Source of the DNA: Hymenobacter telluris | GTDB taxonomy: Bacteria > Bacteroidota > Bacteroidia > Cytophagales > Hymenobacteraceae | Direction of reading: 5' to 3' | Length of the DNA: 64,000 bases | NCBI RefSeq assembly: GCF_017313265.1 | Contig: NZ_JAFLQZ010000007.1 | Span: 124,001-188,000 of the forward strand | Shown here: one piece after another, positions 27,762-36,035 of the stretch | Layout: each line of letters opens with the position of its first letter | How positions within the stretch are numbered: the first letter of the stretch is position 1 | The notes under the pieces: model-generated | Told to the model about the DNA's origin: nothing | The model's database searches: none | Seen by the model: only the letters and a program-made list of their open reading frames with translations | Program-made: the position numbers and the translations under genes

Positions 27762-29201
27762 TTACGCTTGCTTGGGCTCTGGGCCGCGGAATACGTCGGT
27801 GCCTTTTACCTCGGGCAGCTTTACGGGGCGGTTTTCCCGGGCTGATTGGTAGATGGCGTCCATGATGCGGTGGTCTTGGAGGCCTTCCTCGCCGGGCGTG
27901 TGGGGCTGCTTGTTTTCCAGGATGCACTCCGAAAAGTGGTCCATTTCGGCGGCAAACTGGTTTTTGGCGGGAATGGTAATCTGGTTTTGCATCTTGGCCT
28001 CGCCCTCGGCGTGGGAAGTTTTCAGCTGCTGGCCGGTGTAGGCATAGGCGTTGTCGAGGTGGAGCCAGCCCCGCTCGGTGTTCACGCGGTAGTAGCGCGA
28101 GTCGTGGGTGTTGTAGTGCGTGATGCTGTCCACCACAATGCCGCCGGGGAAGCGCAGCTGGAACGTCATCATCTCCTCGACTTCCTTGAACAGCGGGTTG
28201 CCGGGCGTGCTGTACGAGTGGGCAAATACCTCGGTAGGCTCGGTGCCGAGCAGGAAGCGAGACGTGTTGAGGCAATACAAACCGATGTCGGGGAGGGCGC
28301 CGCCGCCGGCCAGATCCTTCTTGTGGCGCCAGTGGTCGGGGTTGGCGGAGCTTTGGCTGTTCTGGGCCTGGATGTATTTCACCTTGCCAAATTTGGCGTC
28401 CCGAATCATGTCGCGCACCTGGCGGTTGTAGGGCTCGTACTGAATGCGGTAGGCCACCATCAGCTTCACGTTGGCTTGCTTGCAGGCGGCAATCATCAGC
28501 TCGCACTCCTTGGCGGAATTGGCCATGGGCTTCTCACAGAGGATGTGCTTGCCGGTTTTGGCGCCGCGAATCACGTATTCGGCGTGCAGGGAATTGGGCA
28601 GCACAATGTAAATGGCCTGCACGTCGGGGTTGTCTTTCAGCTTCTCGTAATCCTGGTAGCTGTAGCAGCTTTCGGGCTTGATGCCGTACTGTTGGGCCAC
28701 TTTCTTGAGCTTCTCGGGCGAGCCGCTGACCAGCGCCACCGGCTTCGATTTTTTACATTCGCCAAACGCCGGCAGTAGCTCTTCCAGCGTGAGGTGGCCG
28801 AGCCCTACCAGCGCATAGCCCACCCGCTTGTCGGGCGGCAGCGGCGTAGGCACCGGCCCCGATTTCGGGTCCACGTCGGATTTCCAGGCTTCCAACTCAA
28901 TCGGTTTGTCTAGCCCGGCAGGCACTTTGGCTGGCGGCGACACTGCTTCGGAGGAAGGTACTTGCTGGCCGCTGGGGGCAGTGTAGATGGTGCTGGCATC
29001 TACCTCCGACGCGGGCGTGCCGGTGGTAGGCGTGGCCGCCGCTGTGGCCTTGGCGGGCCCATCGGACTGGCAGCTGGCGAGGGTGCCGGCCGCCACGCCC
29101 ACGGCCAGGCCGCGGCCGGCTAAGTTCAGAAATTCTTTGCGCGACACTTCCTGGCCGGCGTGGCGCAACACCGTGTTTAATAGTTCGTTGGTGAAAGACA
29201 T
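27762..29201 (-). CDS. secreted Gfo/Idh/MocA family oxidoreductase
   Basis: A 479-residue NAD(P)-dependent sugar-type oxidoreductase resembling glucose-fructose oxidoreductase. The N-terminus has SRKEFLNLAGRGLAVGVAAG followed by LASC, a twin-arginine-like/lipoprotein leader that is weak because it has SRK rather than RR. The Rossmann motif YALVGLGHLTLEELLPA is at about 130-146 and the signature CEKPMANSAKEC (catalytic Lys region EKP) at about 222-233. Likely exported with bound cofactor, oxidising a sugar in the periplasm; substrate unknown. The last gene residues are followed by repeat G. Confidence 0.88.
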   Translation of the reverse strand: MSFTNELLNTVLRHAGQEVSRKEFLNLAGRGLAVGVAAGTLASCQSDGPAKATAAATPTTGTPASEVDASTIYTAPSGQQVPSSEAVSPPAKVPAGLDKPIELEAWKSDVDPKSGPVPTPLPPDKRVGYALVGLGHLTLEELLPAFGECKKSKPVALVSGSPEKLKKVAQQYGIKPESCYSYQDYEKLKDNPDVQAIYIVLPNSLHAEYVIRGAKTGKHILCEKPMANSAKECELMIAACKQANVKLMVAYRIQYEPYNRQVRDMIRDAKFGKVKYIQAQNSQSSANPDHWRHKKDLAGGGALPDIGLYCLNTSRFLLGTEPTEVFAHSYSTPGNPLFKEVEEMMTFQLRFPGGIVVDSITHYNTHDSRYYRVNTERGWLHLDNAYAYTGQQLKTSHAEGEAKMQNQITIPAKNQFAAEMDHFSECILENKQPHTPGEEGLQDHRIMDAIYQSARENRPVKLPEVKGTDVFRGPEPKQA

Positions 29202-29832
29202 GGAAACAGGAATGCAGGTGGTTGATTACAAGAAGAGTGTACTGTATGGCGAGCAGGAAGTTGCTCACTGGCCGAGTGAAAACAGCTAGGACCATCGAAG
29301 CTGAACGGCTATAACCCCCTGGCCTTCACGCTGTCCGCACTTTTATTTGCCTGCTCTTTTGCCTCTCTCACAAGTCCTTTGCAAACAGCTTGGTACCCGG
29401 CCAGTGCCAACACCAACAGTTGAATACAAGGCAGTGCTTATATTTGCCTCCGCATAAGCGCACCAATCACCCGATGGAAATAAAAGCCTAAGGCCCTATC
29501 TGGCGCATCTGTCTGCCTTCCGCCCTCCGCGGAACAGCCCCGACGCCACTTCTTTCCAGACTGCCGCATCGCACGGTGCTGGCGGCCCCACCTGGTACTA
29601 CTGATGTAAGCCAGTTTTCGGCGTGACTATCGGCGCACCGGGAGTTTTTCTTCTGCCGCGCGCGCGCATCCAACCACAATTTCTCGGCTACCTCCCTGAC
29701 GCAATCTGGTAGCTCCGGCACGCCCGTCGTTTTTCGAATGCTGGAAAAACGCCGCGGCACATCTGCTTCCCCGACGGCGCATCCTCGCTCGTCGGCTTGA
29801 TTCCCGTTTCCTGCGCTTTCCTTCCTGGCTAT
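29202..29832. other. 631-base intergenic region: oxidoreductase promoter side and long ABC-F leader
   Basis: No convincing gene was found. It separates the divergent oxidoreductase and ABC-F genes. It contains a -7 element at 29439, a five-codon ORF (ATG 29474 to TAA 29491) and two hairpins: CGTTTTTC/GAAAAACG at 29728-29751 and CCGACG/CGTCGG at 29771-29795. Minus-strand frames here (29488-29901) look like shadows. Confidence 0.5.
29439..29446 (+). promoter_or_regulatory. -7 promoter element with a 386-base leader before the ABC-F gene
   Basis: TATATTTG matches TAnnTTTG. It points at the ABC-F gene but ends 386 bases upstream of its ATG; no other exact match was noticed closer. Confidence 0.4.
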
Positions 29833-31425
29833 ATGAGTATTGTCGTTCACTCCCTTTCCTATTCCCACCCCGACCGGACACTTTTGTTTGAAAACCTGCA
29901 TCTAACCGTTGGCAAAGGCGAAAAAGCGTCGTTGGTGGGCAACAACGGCGTGGGCAAATCCACCTTGCTCCAGCTGATTGCCGGCCGCCTGAGGCCCTCA
30001 GCGGGCGAAATTGTGTTGTCGTCGGTGCCCTACTACGTGCCCCAGCACATGGGCCAGTACGACCACCTCTCGGTGGCACAAGCCGTGGGGGTTGCCGAGA
30101 AATTACGCGCCCTGCACGCCATCCTGAACGGCGACGCCTCAGCGGAAAACTTTACTGTTCTCAACGATGATTGGGGGCTGGAAGAAAGAGTGCAAGCTGC
30201 CTTGGCATACTGGCGTTTAGCGCATCTGAGCCTAGAGCAGCCCATGCACACGCTGAGCGGCGGCGAGAAAACCAAGGTATTTCTGGCGGGCATTCTTATG
30301 CAGGAGCCTGCCATTGTGTTGCTCGATGAGCCATCCAACCACTTGGATGCCGCCAGCCGGACGCAGCTTTACGAGTTCATCCGGCGCAGCAAAGAAACCG
30401 TGCTAGTAGTAAGCCACGACCGAACCTTGCTGAACTTCCTGGACACCACCTTGGAGCTTAGTAAAAACGCCGTGGAGGTGTATGGCGGCAACTACAGTTT
30501 CTACAAGGAGCAGAAGCAGGGCCAGTTGGCGGCCTTACAGGCGCATGTGGGTGAGCAGGAAAAAACGCTCAAGCAAACCCAGCAAAAGGCGCGCGACCTG
30601 GCCGAGCAGCGCCAGAAGCTGGAAGCCCGCGGCAAAGCCCAGCAACACAAGAAAGGGCTGCCGCGCATTGTAGCTGGCAACCTGAAGATTCAGGCCCAGC
30701 AAAGCTCGGCCCAGCAGAAAGAGGTGCAAAACGAGAAAATAACGGCCGTTGCCGACCATCTGACCCAGCTCAGAACCCTGATTCAGGAGCAAAGCATGCT
30801 GCGAACAGATCTGCGGAAATCGACGCTGCACCACGGTAAGATCTTACTGGATGCCAGGGCCCTCACTTATGCTTACGGGGCACGGGTGCTTTGGCCGGAA
30901 CCACTGAATTTCCAAGTTCGCTCAGGCGACAGAATCCGGATTGCCGGCAACAACGGCAGCGGCAAAACCACCCTGTTGCATCTGCTGCTGGGCAGTACGC
31001 TGCCGACTATAGGGGAGGTGCTACGCGCCGATTTTCACGCCGTATACCTCGACCAGGAATATTCCTTGGTAAACGCTCAATTGTCAGTGTTCGAGCAGGT
31101 GCAGCGCTTCAACGACCGGCACCTGCCGGAGCACGAGGTGAAAACGCTGCTGCACTACCACCAGTTTCCGAGCGAAACCTGGGACCGGAAATGCGCGGGC
31201 CTGAGCGGCGGCGAGAAAATGAAGCTGGTTCTTTGCTGTCTGGTAGTCAGCAACAACACGCCTGATTTGTTGGTGCTGGACGAGCCCACCAACAACCTCG
31301 ACGTGCATAGCCAAGAGGTACTCACAGCTGCCGTAAAGGACTTTACTGGCGCGGTGGTGGTGGTTTCGCACGACCAATACTTCATCAACGAAATCGGCAT
31401 CAACCAGCACATTCAGCTTGCCTAA
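29833..31425 (+). CDS. ABC-F family ATPase
   Basis: A soluble twin-ABC protein of 530 residues acting on the ribosome (translation factor or antibiotic-protection type), without membrane domains. First cassette: GNNGVGKST (about 37-45), signature LSGGEKTKV, Walker B IVLLDEPSNHLD. Second: GNNGSGKTT (about 374-382), LSGGEKMKL, LLVLDEPTNNLD. A basic coiled linker of about 85 residues lies between them; this arm reaches the peptidyl-transferase centre or E site in characterised members. ATG 29833 (MSIVVHSLSYS) is chosen over an upstream in-frame ATG at 29797. Subtype cannot be fixed by eye. Confidence 0.93.
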   Translation: MSIVVHSLSYSHPDRTLLFENLHLTVGKGEKASLVGNNGVGKSTLLQLIAGRLRPSAGEIVLSSVPYYVPQHMGQYDHLSVAQAVGVAEKLRALHAILNGDASAENFTVLNDDWGLEERVQAALAYWRLAHLSLEQPMHTLSGGEKTKVFLAGILMQEPAIVLLDEPSNHLDAASRTQLYEFIRRSKETVLVVSHDRTLLNFLDTTLELSKNAVEVYGGNYSFYKEQKQGQLAALQAHVGEQEKTLKQTQQKARDLAEQRQKLEARGKAQQHKKGLPRIVAGNLKIQAQQSSAQQKEVQNEKITAVADHLTQLRTLIQEQSMLRTDLRKSTLHHGKILLDARALTYAYGARVLWPEPLNFQVRSGDRIRIAGNNGSGKTTLLHLLLGSTLPTIGEVLRADFHAVYLDQEYSLVNAQLSVFEQVQRFNDRHLPEHEVKTLLHYHQFPSETWDRKCAGLSGGEKMKLVLCCLVVSNNTPDLLVLDEPTNNLDVHSQEVLTAAVKDFTGAVVVVSHDQYFINEIGINQHIQLA

Positions 31426-31537
31426 CCCCTAACGGGTGCTGTTAGCTGGTCTGAGCGGGGGCATAAATTTTTGGGTAGGTTGAAAAGGGCAAGGCTTTTA
31501 CTGAAGTTGCAGAAGTTTCTGCCTGTTAGTTTTCCCA

Positions 31538-32899
31538 ATGCCGTTTTCACTGTTTTCGCGTCGCCTGCTGGTTGCGGGTGTGGTTCTTGTGTTCACCCAC
31601 CTGGCAGCGGCCCAAACGCCCGTCCCCACGCCGCCGGCGCCCGTTAATACGGCGTGGCTGGAGAAGCTGTTGCGCGAATCGGTGGTGTTGCGGCAGCACC
31701 ACGTGGGCGTATGCGTTACTGATGCCAACACCGGCCAGAAAGTGGTGGAGTGGAACGCCGATAAGTATTTCACGCCGGCCAGCGTGATGAAAATGTTCAG
31801 CTTGTACACCGGCCTGCACCTGCTGTCCGACTCGTTGCCCAGCCTGCGCTACGTGGTGCGCCACGACAGCCTCATCTTCTGGGGAACCGGCGACCCGACC
31901 TTGCTGCACGGCGACGTGCCAAGCCGCCGGGCGCTGGATTTTCTGCGCACCCGCCCCGAAAAACTGTTCTACGCCGAAATTCCGAGTGTAACGCCCTACG
32001 GCCCCGGCTGGACCTGGGACGATTACAACTACTACTACCAGCCCGAGCGGGGCGCTTTTCCGGTGTACGGCCACACGGTGCGCTTTTATGCCACTGCCGG
32101 CCAGCCCCGGCCCCGCGTGTACCCCCGCTTCTTCCGCAGCCTGACCGAGCCCGTACCCGCCGGCACCCCCAATCCGGCTGACGACCATATCCGCCGCCCG
32201 GAGCTGGAAAATCGATTTTCTTATTTCCCTATCACCCAGAAATGGGTGGACGAAACGCCCTTCCGGACGAGCCCCACGCTACTGCTGCAACTGCTCCAAG
32301 ACACCCTGCACCGCCCCATTGGTACGGTGCCATTCCGGCTGCGCACTCAGGATAGTGTGCAGGTGCTGCGCGGCTTGCCCGCCGACTCGTTGTACCGCCG
32401 CATGTTGCAGGTGAGCGACAATTTCCTGGCCGAGCAGCTCCTGCTGATGTGTTGCAGCCGCCTCGGCAACGACTCGCTGAGTACCATCCGGCCCATCCGC
32501 GTCATGCGCACGCTGTTCCTGGCCGACCTGCCCGACGCGCCCCGCTGGGTGGATGGCTCCGGCCTTTCGCGCCTCAACCTGGTTACGCCCCGCGCCATGA
32601 CCAGCCTGCTGCTGAAGCTGCACCAAGAAGTACCCGAAAAACGCCTGCTTGGCTTGCTGGCGACGGGTGGGGGCCACGGCACGCTGCGCCGCCGCTACCG
32701 CCCGGTGGTGCAAGGCCGCCCGTGGCTGTGGGGCAAAACTGGTACGCTCACCAACAACCACAACGTGGTAGGCTACCTGCGTACCAACTCGGGTCGCTTG
32801 CTGGCCTTCAGCTTCCTCAACAACAACATCCCCGGCAACGACGCCCCCGTGCGCAGCGAGATGGAAAAAATCTTAACCCAGGTGCGGGAACGGCTGTAG
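31538..32899 (+). CDS. dacB: D-alanyl-D-alanine carboxypeptidase/endopeptidase (PBP4 type)
   Basis: A periplasmic class C penicillin-binding protein trimming peptidoglycan peptides. The 453 residues begin with a signal peptide (LLVAGVVLVFTHLAAAQ). The active-site motifs are in order: SVMK (Ser nucleophile and Lys, in FTPASVMKMFSL at about 84-95), SDN in QVSDNFLAEQLL at about 290, and KTG in LWGKTGTLTNNHN near residue 400. Length is normal for dacB with its inserted domains. Same strand as the ABC-F gene, 112 bases downstream, and followed by a lipoprotein gene after 27 bases. Confidence 0.94.
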   Translation: MPFSLFSRRLLVAGVVLVFTHLAAAQTPVPTPPAPVNTAWLEKLLRESVVLRQHHVGVCVTDANTGQKVVEWNADKYFTPASVMKMFSLYTGLHLLSDSLPSLRYVVRHDSLIFWGTGDPTLLHGDVPSRRALDFLRTRPEKLFYAEIPSVTPYGPGWTWDDYNYYYQPERGAFPVYGHTVRFYATAGQPRPRVYPRFFRSLTEPVPAGTPNPADDHIRRPELENRFSYFPITQKWVDETPFRTSPTLLLQLLQDTLHRPIGTVPFRLRTQDSVQVLRGLPADSLYRRMLQVSDNFLAEQLLLMCCSRLGNDSLSTIRPIRVMRTLFLADLPDAPRWVDGSGLSRLNLVTPRAMTSLLLKLHQEVPEKRLLGLLATGGGHGTLRRRYRPVVQGRPWLWGKTGTLTNNHNVVGYLRTNSGRLLAFSFLNNNIPGNDAPVRSEMEKILTQVRERL

Positions 32900-32926
32900 C
32901 AAGCCTGCCTGTACACATTCCATAAG

Positions 32927-33622
32927 ATGATATACACTATAAAAAAGGCCCCTTGCCTTGTGGTAATTCTGTGGTTGGGAGCCGCTGCCTGCCAGTCCAA
33001 CAGCACCAAAAGTGAAACCGACACGCCTGCCACTGCGGCCACGGCGCCGACGCAGAAAGCAACGCCCGGTGAAAAAACTGCCAATAGCGCTGCTTACGTT
33101 TCGGCCACTCCTGATTCTGCGCAGCAGTTAGCGCCATTCATTCCGGCGGGCTACAAGCTGCTTGACGCCACCAGCGGCGACCTGAACCTAGATGCCTTGC
33201 CCGACAAGGTGCTGGTGCTTCAGAAACTAAATGCCGACACCACCACGATGGGCGACACGCTCAACCGGCCACTATTGCTATTGATTGGTGAGCCCAACCA
33301 CCGCTACCGGCTGGCCGCCCGCAACGAGCGGGCGGTTATGTGCAGCAGTTGCGGCGGCATGATGGGCGACCCGTATCAGGGCATCACCATTAAAAAAGGC
33401 TTCTTTTCCGTCGAGCATTACGGCGGCAGCGCCTGGCGATGGACGCACATTACCACCTTCAAGTACGCCCCCGTCGACCAGCAATGGTACCTGCACCGCG
33501 AAGGCGGCGACAGTTTCCACGCCGCCGACCCCGAGAAAGTGGAAACTCACATCGAAACCACCAAGGACTTCGGCCGCATTGCCTTCCCTGACTATGATTA
33601 TGAGGCGCGGCTAGCGGAATAG
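32927..33622 (+). CDS. putative lipoprotein of unknown function
   Basis: 231 residues, closely following dacB. The signal peptide ends in LGAAAC (Cys at 22), then a Thr/Ala-rich linker of about 35 residues. The globular part from about 60 has FIPAGYKLLDATSGDLNLDALPDKV, a pattern like a single calcium/FG-GAP type acidic loop seen in secreted integrin-like proteins. A CSSCGGMMGDPYQG stretch contains a CxxC pair. I cannot name the family. It is likely anchored in the outer or inner membrane, facing the periplasm. Confidence 0.7.
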   Translation: MIYTIKKAPCLVVILWLGAAACQSNSTKSETDTPATAATAPTQKATPGEKTANSAAYVSATPDSAQQLAPFIPAGYKLLDATSGDLNLDALPDKVLVLQKLNADTTTMGDTLNRPLLLLIGEPNHRYRLAARNERAVMCSSCGGMMGDPYQGITIKKGFFSVEHYGGSAWRWTHITTFKYAPVDQQWYLHREGGDSFHAADPEKVETHIETTKDFGRIAFPDYDYEARLAE

Positions 33623-33822
33623 CTGCGGCCGACACCCTCTACCTCACGAGGCTGGCACTGCCCCAACCACTCCCTCGCCCCCAAACTTGGTTCCGGCTGC
33701 TACCCGCTGTTTCCGCCGGCCAAATCCTTTCAAAACTGCCTCGCAGTCTATGCGGCAAGCCACCAGCAACAAGTCGGCGAAAACCTGGTAGCTTAGTCTA
33801 TCAACTATACCTTATAGCTACT

Positions 33823-34826
33823 ATGCCTATCCTACACGCTGAAGTTCAGGTAGCGGGAGTTCGGGCCACCTGCCGGTATACGCACCACTCCCTCTGGCAG
33901 GGTACCGACTACGAGGGCCGACCCAGCACCGAGGTGCGCAGTGGGCTGGTTAAGCTGACGTTCGATGGGGAAGTAGCCCTGGCCGACGTATGGGCCGAAT
34001 TAGGACTCGACTCCTTTCGGCGCGTGAGTGGGCACCTGGCTTTTTTTCACGAAGCGGGCCACACGGCGCAACGCCTTACCTTTTATGATGCCTACTGCGT
34101 GCATTATGCAGTCCGGTTCGACGCACGTGGGCAGTCCAGCCAGTCTTCCGTGGAAACCGACCTTCCGTGGAAACCGACGTGCATTTTTCGGCGGCGGCTA
34201 TAGATCTGAACGGTGCCCGTCTTGAAAACCACACTCGCCTGTGGTGGGAGAAAGACCCGATAACGCGCTTCAACGCCCTCACGCAGCCAGCCGCCTTGCT
34301 TCCCTCGCCCGGTTTGCGGGTGGTGCCTCTTGCCCCGTTGCCAGCGGCGGCTGTCGCCCCGCCCGTCGTTGCATTCAAACCGCCCAAAACAGCACTTGAT
34401 CCTACACGAAAGCCGCCGTACGCACCCACTATTGCGAAGTGGTACCGCAAAGGCGGCATGATTGAGCAGCTAAATAACGGCGACTGGAAATACACCGATT
34501 GGGAACATAACTCGGTAGTATATGAGGGAGAGTTTCCCAACTTTGGTCCACATGAACGCCAACAAGTTGATATACCCGATATGCAAGGCAATTGTACAAC
34601 TGATTACATAGCCGCAAATCGGCTGGCACCTAAGGGAAAAATTTTAAAGAATAATACGTGGCATCATCATCAAAACTTGAGGACTATGCAGGAAGTACCT
34701 GAAGAAGTCCATGCTCGGTTTACTCACTTTGGTGCCCGGTCTATTATAAAGGCTCAAAACAGTTCACAACTGCGAGCTTCAAAAACTTCAAAACCCTCCA
34801 AAATCAACAGAAAAGGCGATGCTTGA
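33823..34826 (+). pseudogene. TssD (Hcp-like) tube domain fused to WHH-type HNH nuclease toxin, frame broken by a 17-bp duplication
   Basis: The first frame (33823-34203) encodes a type VI secretion TssD-like domain: THHSLWQGTDYEGRPSTEV, SGLVKLTFDGE, and LTFYDAYCVHYAVRFDA match the Bacteroidota Hcp family. The second frame (usable to 34826) continues the last tube strands (VHFSAAAIDLNGARLEN), then a Pro/Ala linker and a toxin tip with GNCTTDYIAANRL, NTWHHHQNLRTMQEVP and HARFTHFG, the pattern of WHH nucleases of the HNH/EndoVII superfamily. Dropping one 17-bp copy at 34145-34178 joins both into about 328 residues. The tip is AT-richer than the tube part. As read, only the tube domain with a wrong tail would be made. 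No structural T6SS genes are in the window. Confidence 0.82.
34145..34178 (+). repeat. perfect 17-bp tandem duplication inside the effector gene
   Basis: Copies 34145-34161 and 34162-34178 are identical (CTTCCGTGGAAACCGAC). Seventeen is not a multiple of three, so the second copy shifts the frame. It encodes the SVETD segment at the end of the tube domain twice, in two frames. Confidence 0.97.
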
Positions 34827-35277
34827 CATTATTCCAAACGGCCGAGCTAACGAACAAGAGGTTAAGGCTCTTGAGCAGACATTGGGCTTCTCTTTACCTG
34901 AAGACTATTACTCTTTTCTATTAGAACATAATGGGGGTGAGGTAAAAGACTACCAGTCATTTTTCGTAAGAGGATTAGCACAAGAGGTTTTGATGCACGT
35001 CTTTTTTGGCGTTAACCAGCCCATTCGAAGTCAGAATGTGCAATTTTGGGCAAATGAATTTCAGGAAGACTTGCAAGAGGATGCTTTCATTTTTGGCCGG
35101 GAACCAGGGGGGGCATTATTGACCTATATCACAACTGGCGAAGACAAAGGAGTGTATCTGTGGGACCACGCGCATTTTTTTCCGCAATCCAGCGAAGAAG
35201 ACGGCAACACGTACTTTGTGGCTGACTCGTTTGCTGACTTCTGTGCCCAACTCAAACCCTTTGTTGAATCAGAGTAA
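34819..35277 (+). CDS. SUKH (SMI1/KNR4 family) immunity protein
   Basis: A 152-residue SUKH-superfamily protein. The N-terminal signature is IPNGRANEQEVKALEQTLGFSLPEDYYSFLLEHNGGEV in outline (LPEDYYSFLLEHNGG at about 26-40), the later segments are FGREPGGALLTYI and VADSFADFCAQL. These proteins bind and neutralise cognate polymorphic toxins, often HNH nucleases. The start overlaps the toxin stop by 8 bases, a translationally coupled toxin-immunity arrangement. The gene itself is intact and AT-richer than its surroundings, so immunity would be kept even though the toxin frame is broken. Confidence 0.88.
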   Translation: MLDIIPNGRANEQEVKALEQTLGFSLPEDYYSFLLEHNGGEVKDYQSFFVRGLAQEVLMHVFFGVNQPIRSQNVQFWANEFQEDLQEDAFIFGREPGGALLTYITTGEDKGVYLWDHAHFFPQSSEEDGNTYFVADSFADFCAQLKPFVESE

Positions 35278-35310
35278 TATCTGACAACATGCAGCTGCGC
35301 CTTTAACCAT

Positions 35311-35462
35311 GAAGCTGTTTAGGAAATATGCAAAATCGAGAAAGACGGTTATGCTGAGCGCAGCCGAAGCATCTCTACCGCTTCGTTCGGGCTACTCAAC
35401 GAAGCGGTAGAGATGCTTCGACAAGCTCAGCATGACCGTCGAACAACTTCCTAAACAGCTTC
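35311..35462. repeat. REP-like long interrupted palindrome
   Basis: Three nested inverted segments: GAAGCTGTTTAGGAA at 35311-35325 with 35448-35462; GACGGTTATGCTGAGC at 35344-35359 with 35425-35440 (one mismatch); and a 22-base segment starting GAAGCATCTCTACCGC at 35366-35387 with 35398-35419, perfect. It resembles dispersed GTCATGCTGAGC..GAAGCATCTC intergenic palindromes I associate with Hymenobacter-like genomes. It lies between the SUKH gene and the convergent cupin gene. Confidence 0.75.
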
Positions 35463-35543
35463 CTTATAAAATTCCTACTGCCCCGACCATTACCGCAAGG
35501 ATAATGATCAGGGCAGTGGGGAGTGGAAGCAACCGATGAGTTG

Positions 35544-35951
35544 TTACTTCTTGCTTGCTGCACTGACTTTATCAGAGACAAATCCGTGGTCGGTGCCTGG
35601 CGGGTAAGGGATGTACAACCGTTCCCACGTATCACCTTCTAGTAGCTCCCAACTGTGGCCAGGGCCTTTGGTGTCCTCCGCCAGGAGAATAACGCCCGGC
35701 TCGACAATAAAGGTGTCGCCGTTGCTCACCATAAAGCGCAATTTGCCTTTCAAGGTGACAACAAACTGTGTGCAAGGAGCGGGGTGAGGCTTATGTTCGT
35801 TGCTTATTTCGGTCTTGCCAAAGAAATAAGTGGCCGCTATGTGCGCTTTAATCGGAAGTTTACCTACCTCAAATGAGCACCGCTCCTCATCCGTGTTGAT
35901 AAGTCGGATAGCTCTGAGGTACTGTGGCTCCCTGTTCTCGTCTGCTTCCAT
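35544..35951 (-). CDS. cupin-fold hypothetical protein
   Basis: A 135-residue cytoplasmic protein with a single cupin-like beta-barrel: HKPHPAPCTQFVVTLKGKLRF (about 53-73), then NGDTFIVEPGVILLAEDTKGPGHSWE (about 77-102). The expected metal ligands of motif 1 (HxH) are partly present and the His of motif 2 is in GPGHS. Role unknown; many such proteins are small-molecule binding or sugar-modifying. It is convergent with the toxin-immunity pair. Start ATG 35951. Confidence 0.7.
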   Translation of the reverse strand: MEADENREPQYLRAIRLINTDEERCSFEVGKLPIKAHIAATYFFGKTEISNEHKPHPAPCTQFVVTLKGKLRFMVSNGDTFIVEPGVILLAEDTKGPGHSWELLEGDTWERLYIPYPPGTDHGFVSDKVSAASKK

Positions 35952-36035
35952 ATGTTTTTTCAGTAGGTCTGCGCTACTTTGGCCTACTGGCCTACTATGT
36001 ATGCTGGATTTGTAGGCAACTACGCAATAAGGAAA

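Noticed and set aside
29488..30079. Minus-strand ORFs upstream of and inside the ABC-F gene
   Set aside because: Low-complexity Arg/Ala-rich translations, no family similarity, overlap with the ABC-F coding region.
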